Below, piece by piece: positions 52,598 through 62,264 of a DNA stretch of 64,000 nucleotides. The notes under the pieces were generated by a model. The model did no database searches, had not been told where the DNA came from, and saw only the letters and a program-made list of their open reading frames with translations. The DNA lies in contig NZ_JNCS01000004.1 in the NCBI RefSeq assembly GCF_000731985.1, positions 310,001-374,000 on the forward strand, given 5' to 3'. The stretch comes from Natrinema altunense (lineage in GTDB: Archaea; Halobacteriota; Halobacteria; Halobacteriales; Natrialbaceae). Within the stretch, counting starts at the first letter, position 1. Every line of letters begins with the position of its first letter. Position numbers and translations under genes: made by a program.

Positions 52598-53599
52598 TTA
52601 TTCACTCTCACCGTAGGTGACCCGTGGATCGATGTACGCATACGAGATGTCGGTAACGATGACGCCGAGCACGAACAACACGCCGAGCATCATCGTCACC
52701 CCCATCATGAGTTGATAGTCGTTTTGCTGGATCGCGTCGACGAATAGCTGTCCCATGCCGTTGATGTTGAACACCGTCTCGACGATGACGGCACCACCGA
52801 TCGCCGTCGATAGGTTGGCTCCGACGATGGTAACGATCGGTAACTGGGCGACCTGAAACGCGTGCTTTCGCAGGATCGTCCGCTCGGGAACGCCGTACGC
52901 GCGGGCGAGTTTGACGTACTCGCCTTGCAACGATTCGATCATCTGGGTCCGTTCGACGCGCATGATCGTCGCCATCTGCAGCGTCCCCAGTGCGATCATC
53001 GGCAACAGCAAGTGTCTGAGCGACTGATAGTACAACTCGAGGTGGCCGTCTATCGACCGATAAGTACTGGGGGGCCGCCACGGATAGACGAGCCCGCTCG
53101 AGGGAAGCCACTCGAGTTTGACGGCAAAGATCAATATCAGCACGATCCCGATCCAGAACGATGGGGTGCTGACGCCGATGAGCGCGGCAACCCGGGACGC
53201 GTGATCGCTCGGTTCGTTTCGCTTGTCGGCGGCGACGACTCCGAGCGGGATCGCCGTGACGAGGGCGAACGCGTACGCCGACAGGACCAATAGAAGCGTC
53301 GGGCCGACCCGTTCCAGTATCAGATCGGCTACCGGCCGTCGATAGTGGATGCTCTGCCCGAGGTCTCCCTCTAGCAGGCCGCCCATGTACGTGAGGTACC
53401 GCTCGTGGAGCGGCTTGTTGAGTCCGTATCGTTGTTCGATCGCCCGTACCAACTCCTCGTTTTGTTCCTGCCCTTGCAGCATGAGACTGACCGGGTCGCC
53501 CGGTCCCAGGTTCGCAAGCAGAAACGTGATGACGGAGATCCCGATGAGGACGGGGATCGACTGCAAGAGCCTGTATGTCGCGTATTTGAGTAGTTTCAT
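52598..53599 (-). CDS. dppB: dipeptide/oligopeptide ABC transporter permease (DppB/OppB type)
   Basis: 333 residues with six helices. Seen: start YATYRLLQSIPVLIGISVITFLL, the DppB pattern, LNKPLHERYLTYMGGLLEGDLGQS, EAA loop EYVKLARAYGVPERTILRKHAFQ, and IGGAVIVETVFNINGMGQLFVDAI, all family features. ATG 53599 follows the binding-protein stop by 114 bases, which contain no gene and may hold an mRNA processing or attenuation site separating the binding protein from the membrane parts. Confidence 0.93.
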   Translation of the reverse strand: MKLLKYATYRLLQSIPVLIGISVITFLLANLGPGDPVSLMLQGQEQNEELVRAIEQRYGLNKPLHERYLTYMGGLLEGDLGQSIHYRRPVADLILERVGPTLLLVLSAYAFALVTAIPLGVVAADKRNEPSDHASRVAALIGVSTPSFWIGIVLILIFAVKLEWLPSSGLVYPWRPPSTYRSIDGHLELYYQSLRHLLLPMIALGTLQMATIMRVERTQMIESLQGEYVKLARAYGVPERTILRKHAFQVAQLPIVTIVGANLSTAIGGAVIVETVFNINGMGQLFVDAIQQNDYQLMMGVTMMLGVLFVLGVIVTDISYAYIDPRVTYGESE

Positions 53600-53713
53600 G
53601 AATCCGTGGATCTGTCCGTTGATTCGTCGCAGTCATCTTCGTTTGCGGTCGTTCAACCCGCTATGCTCAGGAAATCGTCGACACTCCCGGCAAACCTCGC
53701 CCGGCCACATCCA

Positions 53714-55297
53714 TCATTCTATTGAGACGTTGGCGTAATCGGAGACGAAGACCGGGTTCGTCGCGGAGTCCGGGTGGGCCTGGAGGTCGTTCACGTAGTC
53801 GCGTGACGCCATCGTATTGTCCAGCGTGAATGCCGGCAGGACCGGAAGCTGCTCGACGATCTCCCGAATAATGGGGTCGTAGATCTCGTAGCGCTCATCT
53901 CGGTCGGCCATGTTCCGCGCCCGAAGAAGGTCGTCGTGGAAGGAATCGCTCCCTTCGTAGTAGTGGCCCTGGTTGCCGGTTGCACCGGTCTGGCTCTCGT
54001 GGAACAATGCATAGAGGTAGTCGTCCGGGTCGCCACCGCCGGACCAGCCCAGCAGGTACATCTGGTAATCGTCGGCGTTACCCGTGTGGTACTTGTCGAG
54101 CAGCGCCGCGAAGTTGAGTTGTTGGACGTCGGCACCGTAGCCGATCGAGTCCAGTCGGGTGGCGATTCGTTCCGCGAGCTGTGCCCGAAGTCCCGACGGC
54201 GTGAGGATCGTCGGCTCGAAGTCGTCCGGTGCGTGTTCGTCGAGCAACGACTTCGCTTGGTCGGGGTCGTACTCCGGCAGCATGTCCCGGTACTCCTCTT
54301 CCGGGAACTCCCAGACGTCGTTGACGACCGGCGGAATCGGGCTGTACATTGGCGTAGTCACGTTCCCGGCGTTGCTCTCGATGAAGCTCTGCATCGAGAA
54401 CGAGTGGGCGATCGCCCGTCGTACCTCGGGATTGGTCGTCGGCCCTTCGTTACAGTTGAACGCCATGTACATGTACGTCGAACTCTTCGAGGAGTGGAGG
54501 TTAATGCCGTCTTCGTTCTTGAGAACGTCCCAGTCCTTGTTGGGTACCTCCGAGATCACATCGGTGTCTCCGGACCGGATGCTGGAGACGCGACCTGCGT
54601 TGTCATCGTGGGCTTCGAAGCGGACTCGCTCGACGTTCGGTTCCAGATCGCCCCAGTAGTCGTCCCACTTCTCGACCTCGACGTAGGTGTCCCCGAGTTC
54701 GGAGAACTTGAACGGCCCCGCACCGATCGGGTCCCTGTTGAACTTGTCGCGATCATCGGTCCGGACGTCCTTGGGGACCACCAGAACGCCCATCGTCGTG
54801 AGTTCGAACGGGCCGTACGGATCGTCACCGAGGTCGACCTGTAGCTGGGTGTCGTCGATGACCTCGGTGCTCTCGATCATGTTGTATTCGGCGGCGTTCT
54901 CCGTTGTCTCTTCGACCGGTGCGGTAAACGAGTGGGCCACGTCGGCGGCGGTCACGTCGTCACCGTTGTGGAACGTTGCGGCCTCCTTGATCTCGAAGAT
55001 ATACCGGGTCCCGTCGCGCTCGACCGTCGGTTCGCCCTTCGCGATTCTGGGCTGTAATTCGAGTCCCTCGCCGTACTCGTAGAGTCCGTCGAAGACCCGC
55101 TCGATCACCTGAAAGCTGTAGGTGTCGTTCGAGACGATCGGATCGTACTGATCCTCTCGAGACTGTTCCTGCGTGTAGTGGAACGCTTCACCGTCGCTAC
55201 TGCTCCCACCGATACACCCTGCGATCGCTGCCGCGGAGACGGCAGTGCCCGAAGCGAGTAGTCGCCGTCGGGACAGTTCTGACGTGTGGTTTGACAT
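53714..55297 (-). CDS. dppA: dipeptide/oligopeptide ABC transporter substrate-binding lipoprotein
   Basis: 527 residues of the SBP_bac_5 family. Seen: Tat signal with RRR at 10-12 (SRRRLLASG) and lipobox IAGC (Cys28), then PRIAKGEPTVERDGTRYIFEIKEAATFHNGDDVTAADVAHSF, the family's hallmark segment, DPIGAGPFKF and, later, MYLLGWSGGGDPDDYLYALFH. It captures the peptide (or nickel/other small solute, as some family members do) for the four downstream proteins. A TATA box (55322-55335) is about 30 bases before the ATG. Confidence 0.92.
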   Translation of the reverse strand: MSNHTSELSRRRLLASGTAVSAAAIAGCIGGSSSDGEAFHYTQEQSREDQYDPIVSNDTYSFQVIERVFDGLYEYGEGLELQPRIAKGEPTVERDGTRYIFEIKEAATFHNGDDVTAADVAHSFTAPVEETTENAAEYNMIESTEVIDDTQLQVDLGDDPYGPFELTTMGVLVVPKDVRTDDRDKFNRDPIGAGPFKFSELGDTYVEVEKWDDYWGDLEPNVERVRFEAHDDNAGRVSSIRSGDTDVISEVPNKDWDVLKNEDGINLHSSKSSTYMYMAFNCNEGPTTNPEVRRAIAHSFSMQSFIESNAGNVTTPMYSPIPPVVNDVWEFPEEEYRDMLPEYDPDQAKSLLDEHAPDDFEPTILTPSGLRAQLAERIATRLDSIGYGADVQQLNFAALLDKYHTGNADDYQMYLLGWSGGGDPDDYLYALFHESQTGATGNQGHYYEGSDSFHDDLLRARNMADRDERYEIYDPIIREIVEQLPVLPAFTLDNTMASRDYVNDLQAHPDSATNPVFVSDYANVSIE

Positions 55298-55321
55298 ACC
55301 AATGACAACTCCTATGAGATA

Positions 55322-55335
55322 GAATATATAATTTT
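55322..55335 (-). promoter_or_regulatory. TATA box of the dipeptide transporter operon
   Basis: Minus strand reads AAAAATTATATATT, centred about 31 bases before the ATG at 55297, in a long AT-rich stretch (55300-55345). It predicts a nearly leaderless transcript for the five-gene operon. Confidence 0.6.
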
Positions 55336-55552
55336 TGGTGTTAACGCGATATATGCCGGAAAGTTCTATCCTGGAACGTAACTAGTTGTCGAGGCGTCAT
55401 GCATGTTCGATGGTGATGGTCTCCCATATCTGTGTGGGAAGTGGTTCGTATTATTAATAGCCATCGATGTTTACTACTACCACAGTCACGTTCGTATCCC
55501 CCCATCCGAACAAACGATGAGCTTTTTCTATCGGCCGATCCAGTAGCTGGAT

Positions 55553-55972
55553 ATGAACTATCGAGCCGTCGAGACCACGGGTGAGTACGTCGCCCGCCTC
55601 GAGACGGGTGCCGACTGGCGGGCCCAGATCGAGTCGCTCGCCGACGCGGTCGAGGCCGACGCCGCCTGGTTTACAGCGCTCGGTGCGGTCCAGGACGCCG
55701 AACTGTGGTTCTACGATCAGGATGCCTGCGAGTACGAGCCGATCGCGTTCGACGACCCGCTCGAGGTCGCGAGTTGTACGGGGAACGTCTCGTGGTTCGA
55801 CGACGAACGCTTTGCCCACACTCACGCAGTCCTCTCGGGGCCGGAAGGCGAGTCGGTCGCCGGCCACTTGAACGAGGCGACGGTCTGGGCTGGCGAGGTC
55901 CACATGCGCGTCTTCGAGGAGCCTCTCGAGCGCGAGTACGACGACTCCACCGAACTCGACCTCTGGCTCTAA
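55553..55972 (+). CDS. PPC-domain (DUF296) protein
   Basis: 139 residues, the plants-and-prokaryotes-conserved domain, which forms trimers. Seen: LETGADWRAQIESLADAVEADAAWFTALGAVQDAELWFY, then THAVLSGPEGESVAGHLNEATVWAGEVHMRVFE with the conserved GHL. Its biochemical role in archaea is unknown. The stop is 1 base before the PolD large subunit start, so the two are co-transcribed. TATA candidate CTTTTTCTATC about 32 bases before the ATG. Confidence 0.88.
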   Translation: MNYRAVETTGEYVARLETGADWRAQIESLADAVEADAAWFTALGAVQDAELWFYDQDACEYEPIAFDDPLEVASCTGNVSWFDDERFAHTHAVLSGPEGESVAGHLNEATVWAGEVHMRVFEEPLEREYDDSTELDLWL

Positions 55973-55973
55973 C

Positions 55974-58900
55974 ATGCGCCCGGAAGACGAACGGTACTTC
56001 CGGCGGCTCGAGGACCAACTCGACGACGCCTTCGATGTCGCCGAACGGGCCAAAGAGCGGGGCGGCGATCCGAAACCGGAGGTCGAGATTCCGGTCGCCA
56101 AGGACATGGCCGACCGCGTCGAGAACATCCTCGGGATCGACGGCGTCGCCGAGCGGGTCCGCGAACTCGAGGGCCAGATGTCACGGGAAGAGGCGGCTCT
56201 CGAACTCGCCGCGGACTTCGCCGAGGGGCGCGTCGGTGACTACGAGACGAGAGCGGGCAAGGTCGAGGGTGCAGTTCGAACCGCGGTCGCCCTGCTGACG
56301 GAGGGCGTCGTCGCCGCCCCGATCGAGGGGATCGACAAGGTCGAAATCCTCGAGAACGACGACGGGACGGAGTTCGTCAACGTCTACTACGCCGGCCCGA
56401 TCCGCTCCGCCGGGGGGACCGCACAGGCGCTGTCGGTGCTCGTGGCCGACTACACGCGCGCACTCGTCGGTATCGAGCAGTTCAACGCCCGCCAGGAGGA
56501 GGTCGAACGCTACGCCGAGGAGATCGCCCTCTACGACAAGGAGACGGGACTCCAGTACTGCCCGAAGGCAAAGGAGGCCAAATTCATCGCCAACCACCTC
56601 CCGATCATGTTAGACGGGGAGGCCACCGGAGACGAGGAGGTCTCGGGCTTCCGTGACTTAGAGCGGGTCGATACCAACAGCGCCCGCGGCGGGATGTGTC
56701 TCGTCCTCGGAGAGGGGATCGCGCTGAAGGCCCCGAAGATCCAGCGCTACACCCGGAACCTAGACGAGATCGACTGGCCGTGGCTGCAGGACCTCATCGA
56801 CGGCAACTACTACGACGACGAGACTGAGGCCGCCGACGACGGGGACGATGCCGACGACACGGCGTCGGCCGACGCAGACGCGGACGCGGACGACGGTGCC
56901 GATGGTAACGACGGCGACGACACCGCCGACGACCCCGAGGGACCGCCCCGCGTCGACACCTCCGAGAAGTTCCTCCGGGACCTGATCGCCGGCCGGCCGG
57001 TGTTCTCCCACCCCTGTGCGGAGGGCGGGTTCCGGCTACGCTACGGTCGCGCACGCAACCACGGCTTCGCGACCGCCGGCGTCCACCCCGCCGCGATGCA
57101 CCTGGTCGACGACTTCCTCGCGACGGGGACCCAGATCAAGACCGAACGACCCGGCAAGGCCGCCGGCGTCGTCCCCGTCGACTCCATCGAGGGGCCGACG
57201 GTCAAACTGGCCAACGGCGATGTCCGCCGGATCGACGACCCCGAGGACGCCCTCGAGATCAGAAACGGCGTCGAGAAGATCCTGGATCTCGGCGAGTATC
57301 TCGTCAACTACGGCGAGTTCGTCGAGAACAATCATCCCCTCGCGCCCGCCTCCTACACCTACGAGTGGTGGGTTCAGGACCTCGCCGCCGCGGGCGTCGA
57401 TGTCCAGGCGCTCGAGGACGATCCCCGGGTCGACCTCGAGTTCCCCGACCCCGAGGAGGCCGTCGAGTGGGCTCTGGAGCACGATGCCCCTCTCCATCCC
57501 GAGTACACCTATCTCTGGCACGACATCGACGTCGACGCGCTCCGTGACCTCGCGGCGGCGGTCGCCGAGGGTCGGATCGAGAGGGACGGCGACGGTAGCG
57601 TCGACGGCAACGGGGACGACAGCGTCCTCGTCCTCGCGTCCGACGACGCCGTCGCCGACGCCCTCGAGACGATCGTCATCGAACACCGCCAGCGCCCCGA
57701 TGACGACCGCATCGAGATCGACGACTGGCGGCCGTTCGTCCGTTCGGTCGGCTGCGAGCCCCGGCGCACTGCCGCCGACGGCGCTGCACTCGAGCGCGAG
57801 GAGCGGGCGACGACGATCGAACTCGAGCGTACGTGGTCGGACGACGACCTCTCCGAGCGTGCCCGAACCTGGGGCCACGTGACCGAGGGCGACAACGCCA
57901 TCGAGGCGGTCAACGAGGTCGCGCCGTTCCGGGTTCGCGAGCGCGCGCCAACGCGGATCGGCAACCGAATGGGCCGACCGGAGAAATCCGAGAGCCGCGA
58001 TCTGAGTCCGGCGGTCCACACGCTGTTCCCGATCGGCGAGGCCGGCGGCACGCAGCGCAACGTCGCCGACGCCGCCAAACACGCCGAGACGATGTCCGAC
58101 ACCCCCGGCGTCGTCGAACTCGAGGTCGGCCGCCAGCGCTGTGACTCCTGTGGGGCCGAGACGTTCAAGAACCGCTGTCCGGACTGCGACGACCGCACCA
58201 CGCCGGACTATCGCTGTCCGGACTGCGACCAGTCCATAGAGCCCGACGAGGCCGGCCGCGTCGAGTGCGACCGCTGCGAGCGTGAGGGTACCTGCGTCGA
58301 GACCCGCGAAATCGACGTCAACGACGAGTTCCGCAGCGCCCTCGAGTCGGTCGGGGAACGCGAGAACGCCTTCGAGATCCTCAAAGGCGTCAAGGGACTC
58401 TCGTCGCAGATCAAGGTCCCCGAACCGATCGAAAAGGGGATTCTGCGAGCGAAACACGACGTCTCTTCGTTCAAGGACGGGACCGTCCGCTACGACATGA
58501 CCGACCTCCCGGTCACGTCGGTTCGGGCCAGCGAACTCGACATCGACGTCGGCCAACTCCAGGCGCTCGGCTACGAGGAAGACATCCACGGCGAACCCCT
58601 GACTCACGAGGACCAGCTGGTCGAACTCAAAGTCCAGGACATCGTCCTTTCGGACGGCGCGGCCGAACACATGCTGCGGACCGCCGACTTCATCGACGAC
58701 CTGCTCGAGCAGTACTACGGCCTCGAGTCGTTCTACGAGTTCGAGGACCGCCAGGATCTGGTCGGCGAACTCGTCTTCGGGATGGCACCGCACACCTCGG
58801 CGGCAACCGTCGGTCGAGTGATAGGGTTTACGAGCGCCGCCGTCGGATACGCTCATCCGTACTTTCACGCCGCGAAACGCCGGAACTGCTTCCATCCAGA

Positions 58901-61115
58901 GACGAAACTCTGGTCCCAGAACCACAACAGTGAATGGGGTTATGAATCGATCGAAACGATCGTCGAAGAGCGCTTGACTGATCCCGAAGAAGACGATTTC
59001 GGAACGCTCGTTCAGGACGTCGACGGACTCAGCGTCCCATCAGTCACTGCCGATGGAACGCCCGTCGAACGGCCTGTTGAAACCGTTTCGAAACATCCGG
59101 CCCCCGATCATCTCGTTCGGGTCGAAACACGGAGTGGTCGAACGATAACCGTAACTCAGGATCACACGTTCCGTCGATGGACGCCCGCAGGCCTGGAGTC
59201 CGTCGACGCTCGCGAACTCTCGGCTGGCGACGAACTCCCGAGTCCGAAATCGATCGACTTCGAGGGGACGACGAAATCGATCGATCTACTGAAAGCGTTT
59301 CTCGAGGCGGATGCCATTCCGAACGACTCGCTCGTTATCCGCGGGCTGGGCTCCGAACAAATCAAGGATTTACTCGACGACGCAACGCCGAATCAGGCGT
59401 ATCTCAAACCGGTTGCGGAGCGACTGGGAGTTTCCCAGTCGACGGTCTACAACTGGGTCAGCCGAGACAGTGTTCCAGTCGGTCCGCTTCTCGCTTTCTT
59501 CGACGCTGCGGAACTGCGTGACCGCATTCCGGACGACGTTACCCTCGGGATGAAACGCGACACCGCAGCCATCGAACGACAGTTCGAGATCGACGATTCC
59601 GTCGCGACGCTGCTCGGATACTATGCTTCCGAAGGTTTCACTCGTCGTGAAGACGGATCGTTCTATCAGACGACGATCTGTACGCCCGACAGAGCGGCTC
59701 GAGATGACATCGTCGATGCGTTCACCGACGCGCTCTCGATCGACGCGTTCGAAGAGAACGAATGGAAGGTAACCGTCTCGAGCCGTCTCGTCTCGGCGCT
59801 GTTCGCCGACGTGCTCGACCTCGGTGCGACCGCGGAAACGAAACGGATTCCGGATTCCGTTCTCGATAGCTCTCGCTCCCAGCTGCGCGCATTCTTGGCC
59901 GCGTACTTCAGCGGAGACGGGAGTACGTCGAGCGAACGAATCGAGATTCGAGCACACACGATCAGTGACGAACTCGCCACCGACCTCGTTGCTGCGCTGA
60001 AACGTTTCGGTATCGCAGCGAAAACCTACCGCGAAACGCGGCGTCCGTCCACTGGAGCCGTCGCCGAGTTCTACAGTGATGACGAACCAGTCCCCGAATT
60101 CGAATCGTGGGTTCTCAAAATCACGTCCGAGAACGCTGCTCGATTCGCTGACCGTATCGGGTTCCATCTCGAACGGAAACAGGAGACGCTTACCAACGTC
60201 CTCGAGACGACCGAACTCCGCTCGCAGCGCCTTTTCGCTGACGGGGGCGATACGTGGCTCGACGAAGTCGTTTCCGTCGAGATCGTCGAGAGTGACGTCG
60301 AATACACCTACTGTCTCACCGTCGAGGAGACGAATACACTGGTTGCCAACGATCTGTACGTCGGTCAGTGCGACGGTGACGAGGACTGCGTAATGCTCCT
60401 TCTCGACGGATTACTTAATTTTAGTAAGACGTTCCTGCCCGACCAGCGCGGCGGGAAGATGGACGCCCCGCTGGTCATGTCCTCCCGGATCGATCCCTCC
60501 GAGATCGACGACGAGGCCCACAACATGGACGTCGTCACGCAGTACCCCCGCGACTTCTATCTCGCGACTCGTGAGCAGGCTGATCCCGAGGACGTCGACG
60601 TCGAAATCGCCGAGGAAAACCTCGGTACCGACCTGGAGTACACCGGCTTCGACCACACCCACGATACCACCAACATCGCGATGGGACCGGACCTCTCGGC
60701 GTACAAGACGCTGGGCTCGATGATGGACAAGATGGACGCCCAACTCGAACTGTCGCGCAAACTCGAGGCCGTCGACGAGACGGACGTGGCCGAGCGGGTC
60801 ATCGAGTACCACTTCCTGCCGGACCTCATCGGGAACCTGCGGGCCTTCTCCCGACAGGAAACGCGCTGTCTCGACTGCGGTGAGAAGTTCCGGCGGATGC
60901 CCCTGACCGGCGACTGTCGGGAGTGTGGTGGCCGCGTCAACCTCACCGTCCACAAGGGTTCGGTCAACAAGTACATGCAGACCGCCATTCAGGTCGCCGA
61001 CGAGTACGACTGCCGTGACTATACGAAACAACGCTTAGAGGTCTTGGAGCGCTCGCTCGAGAGCATCTTCGAAAACGACAAGAACAAGCAAAGCGGGATC
61101 GAGGACTTCATGTGA
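55974..61115 (+). CDS. polC: DNA polymerase D large subunit (DP2) with intein
   Basis: 1713 codons, of which 494 are an intein (residues 972-1465), leaving a 1219-residue polymerase. DP2 is the catalytic subunit of archaeal replicative polymerase D. Seen: N-terminal conserved region (YYAGPIRSAGGTAQALSVLVADY), zinc motifs CDSCGAETFKNRCPDC with CPDCDQ and CDRC (about 720-770), catalytic region AAKRRN | CDGDEDCVMLLLDGLLNFS split by the intein, and C-terminal zinc motif CLDCGEKF/CRECGG. Residues about 280-325 are a long Asp/Ala-rich acidic insertion. The two Asp of DGDED are the metal ligands by family knowledge, so without splicing the polymerase would be dead. Confidence 0.95.
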   Translation: MRPEDERYFRRLEDQLDDAFDVAERAKERGGDPKPEVEIPVAKDMADRVENILGIDGVAERVRELEGQMSREEAALELAADFAEGRVGDYETRAGKVEGAVRTAVALLTEGVVAAPIEGIDKVEILENDDGTEFVNVYYAGPIRSAGGTAQALSVLVADYTRALVGIEQFNARQEEVERYAEEIALYDKETGLQYCPKAKEAKFIANHLPIMLDGEATGDEEVSGFRDLERVDTNSARGGMCLVLGEGIALKAPKIQRYTRNLDEIDWPWLQDLIDGNYYDDETEAADDGDDADDTASADADADADDGADGNDGDDTADDPEGPPRVDTSEKFLRDLIAGRPVFSHPCAEGGFRLRYGRARNHGFATAGVHPAAMHLVDDFLATGTQIKTERPGKAAGVVPVDSIEGPTVKLANGDVRRIDDPEDALEIRNGVEKILDLGEYLVNYGEFVENNHPLAPASYTYEWWVQDLAAAGVDVQALEDDPRVDLEFPDPEEAVEWALEHDAPLHPEYTYLWHDIDVDALRDLAAAVAEGRIERDGDGSVDGNGDDSVLVLASDDAVADALETIVIEHRQRPDDDRIEIDDWRPFVRSVGCEPRRTAADGAALEREERATTIELERTWSDDDLSERARTWGHVTEGDNAIEAVNEVAPFRVRERAPTRIGNRMGRPEKSESRDLSPAVHTLFPIGEAGGTQRNVADAAKHAETMSDTPGVVELEVGRQRCDSCGAETFKNRCPDCDDRTTPDYRCPDCDQSIEPDEAGRVECDRCEREGTCVETREIDVNDEFRSALESVGERENAFEILKGVKGLSSQIKVPEPIEKGILRAKHDVSSFKDGTVRYDMTDLPVTSVRASELDIDVGQLQALGYEEDIHGEPLTHEDQLVELKVQDIVLSDGAAEHMLRTADFIDDLLEQYYGLESFYEFEDRQDLVGELVFGMAPHTSAATVGRVIGFTSAAVGYAHPYFHAAKRRNCFHPETKLWSQNHNSEWGYESIETIVEERLTDPEEDDFGTLVQDVDGLSVPSVTADGTPVERPVETVSKHPAPDHLVRVETRSGRTITVTQDHTFRRWTPAGLESVDARELSAGDELPSPKSIDFEGTTKSIDLLKAFLEADAIPNDSLVIRGLGSEQIKDLLDDATPNQAYLKPVAERLGVSQSTVYNWVSRDSVPVGPLLAFFDAAELRDRIPDDVTLGMKRDTAAIERQFEIDDSVATLLGYYASEGFTRREDGSFYQTTICTPDRAARDDIVDAFTDALSIDAFEENEWKVTVSSRLVSALFADVLDLGATAETKRIPDSVLDSSRSQLRAFLAAYFSGDGSTSSERIEIRAHTISDELATDLVAALKRFGIAAKTYRETRRPSTGAVAEFYSDDEPVPEFESWVLKITSENAARFADRIGFHLERKQETLTNVLETTELRSQRLFADGGDTWLDEVVSVEIVESDVEYTYCLTVEETNTLVANDLYVGQCDGDEDCVMLLLDGLLNFSKTFLPDQRGGKMDAPLVMSSRIDPSEIDDEAHNMDVVTQYPRDFYLATREQADPEDVDVEIAEENLGTDLEYTGFDHTHDTTNIAMGPDLSAYKTLGSMMDKMDAQLELSRKLEAVDETDVAERVIEYHFLPDLIGNLRAFSRQETRCLDCGEKFRRMPLTGDCRECGGRVNLTVHKGSVNKYMQTAIQVADEYDCRDYTKQRLEVLERSLESIFENDKNKQSGIEDFM
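58887..60368 (+). other. intein with LAGLIDADG homing endonuclease inside polC
   Basis: 494 residues between RRN and CDGDED. Seen: Cys1 and block A (CFHPETKLW), block B TVTQDHTF (T-x-x-H), a helix-turn-helix-like segment (AERLGVSQSTVYNWVSRDSV), two dodecapeptide endonuclease motifs LLGYYASEGF and LRAFLAAYFSGDGS, block F with YTYCLTVEETNTLVAND, and terminal block G DLYVGQ before Cys+1. The last residues are Gly-Gln instead of the usual His-Asn. The Pyrococcus abyssi intein at the same site also ends in Gln. Composition shifts: 32 of 60 bases GC on 59281-59340 against 43 of 60 on 57421-57480, consistent with horizontal entry. Confidence 0.92.
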
Positions 61116-61133
61116 GCCTAAACTTTGCTCTGC

Positions 61134-61152
61134 GGGCCGCCTACGGCGGCCC
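61134..61152 (+). terminator. hairpin after polC
   Basis: GGGCCGCC-TAC-GGCGGCCC, a perfect 8-base stem with a 3-base loop, 19 bases after the polC stop. No T-run follows, so it may stabilise the mRNA end rather than terminate. The rest of the gap to 61352 is GC-rich and shows nothing else. Confidence 0.4.
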
Positions 61153-61352
61153 TCGGCAAAATGTAGGATAAAAGCACTCCTCCTTCCGTTCGCTCGCGCT
61201 GCTCGCTCACATCAGTCGTCGGCCCGCTCGCTCACCCTTCGGGTTCGCTCGCGGTGGTGATCGGGTAGATGCCTGCCCTTCCCCGGGTTCTGCGTCTCTC
61301 GCGTCTGCTCGAGACGCACTCCCGGCCGAAACGAAACACGAATACGTCGAAC

Positions 61353-62264
61353 TCAATCGCCGCTGGCGCGCGTCACCCCGGGCATCCCCTCCTTGGTGTA
61401 CTGCGGTTCCGGCGCGTGGTGTGGGTCCGGCAGCCAGTTCCGGAGGTGCTCGTTGAACCGGTCGGGTCGTTCTCGCGGCGTCCAGTGGCCGCAGTCGTCG
61501 ACGAGGGTCAGTTCGGCGTCCGGGATCAGGGTCGCTGCTCGCTTCGACCACTCGACGGGAACCAGCGGATCGTCCCGGCCGTGGATCAGCAGCGTCGGGA
61601 CCGACAGGGACTCGAGGTCGCCGACGAAGTTCGTCGCGACGCGGCCGTTGAAGGAGAGTTCGTTGTTCTGGAACTCCTCGAAGGCCCGTATTGAGCCCGG
61701 TTCCATCAGTTTCCGCCTGATGTCGTCGACGAAACGATCGGGCAGTCGGTCGGCGTCCGCGACGAGGCTATCGAGAACCATGCGGACGCTCTTGGTGGAG
61801 GTACTGGCTGCGATCTTTCCGAACTCAGTCGCGCCGGGTACCCGTGACAGCACCTTCCACTGGAGCGCACTCGGGAGTTTGCCGCCCAGTCCGTAGCTGT
61901 CGACGAGCGCCAACCGCTCGACGCGGTCGGGGTTGTCCAGTGCGTAGCCGAGCGCGACCCCGCCGCCCATCGAAATACCGGCCAGCGAGACGCGGTCGAA
62001 GGGGAGCGTCTCGAGGAAGCCCTCGAGAACGTCGACGTAGGTCTCGACGGTGTGATCGACGTCGCCCGTACTGTTCCCGTATCCGGGCCAATCGAGCGCG
62101 TAGACGCGGTAGTCGGCCGCGAGTGCGTCGATCGCGTGTCGCCACGAGACGGTCGCGTCGTCGATCCCCGCGCCGTGACAGAGGACGATCGGCGGCCCGC
62201 TCGTTCCCGCACGTCGGTAGGCGATTCGACAGTCGCCGATGGTGGCGACGCCGGTGCCGCTCAT
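61353..62264 (-). CDS. alpha/beta hydrolase
   Basis: 303 residues. Seen: oxyanion region LCHGAGIDD (about 28-36), nucleophile elbow GISMGG with Ser98, acidic residue in LIHGRDDPLVPVEW, and catalytic His in DCGHWTPRERP. This triad makes it an active serine hydrolase of the alpha/beta fold. The substrate is unknown. An AATACGG element (62299-62305, minus strand) is a weak TATA candidate. Convergent with polC. Confidence 0.88.
   Translation of the reverse strand: MSGTGVATIGDCRIAYRRAGTSGPPIVLCHGAGIDDATVSWRHAIDALAADYRVYALDWPGYGNSTGDVDHTVETYVDVLEGFLETLPFDRVSLAGISMGGGVALGYALDNPDRVERLALVDSYGLGGKLPSALQWKVLSRVPGATEFGKIAASTSTKSVRMVLDSLVADADRLPDRFVDDIRRKLMEPGSIRAFEEFQNNELSFNGRVATNFVGDLESLSVPTLLIHGRDDPLVPVEWSKRAATLIPDAELTLVDDCGHWTPRERPDRFNEHLRNWLPDPHHAPEPQYTKEGMPGVTRASGD

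Noticed and set aside
57036-58925. Minus-strand open frame (629 codons) opposite polC
   Set aside because: Antisense of the DP2 coding region. The product is Val/Asp-rich and has no known fold, and no promoter is seen.
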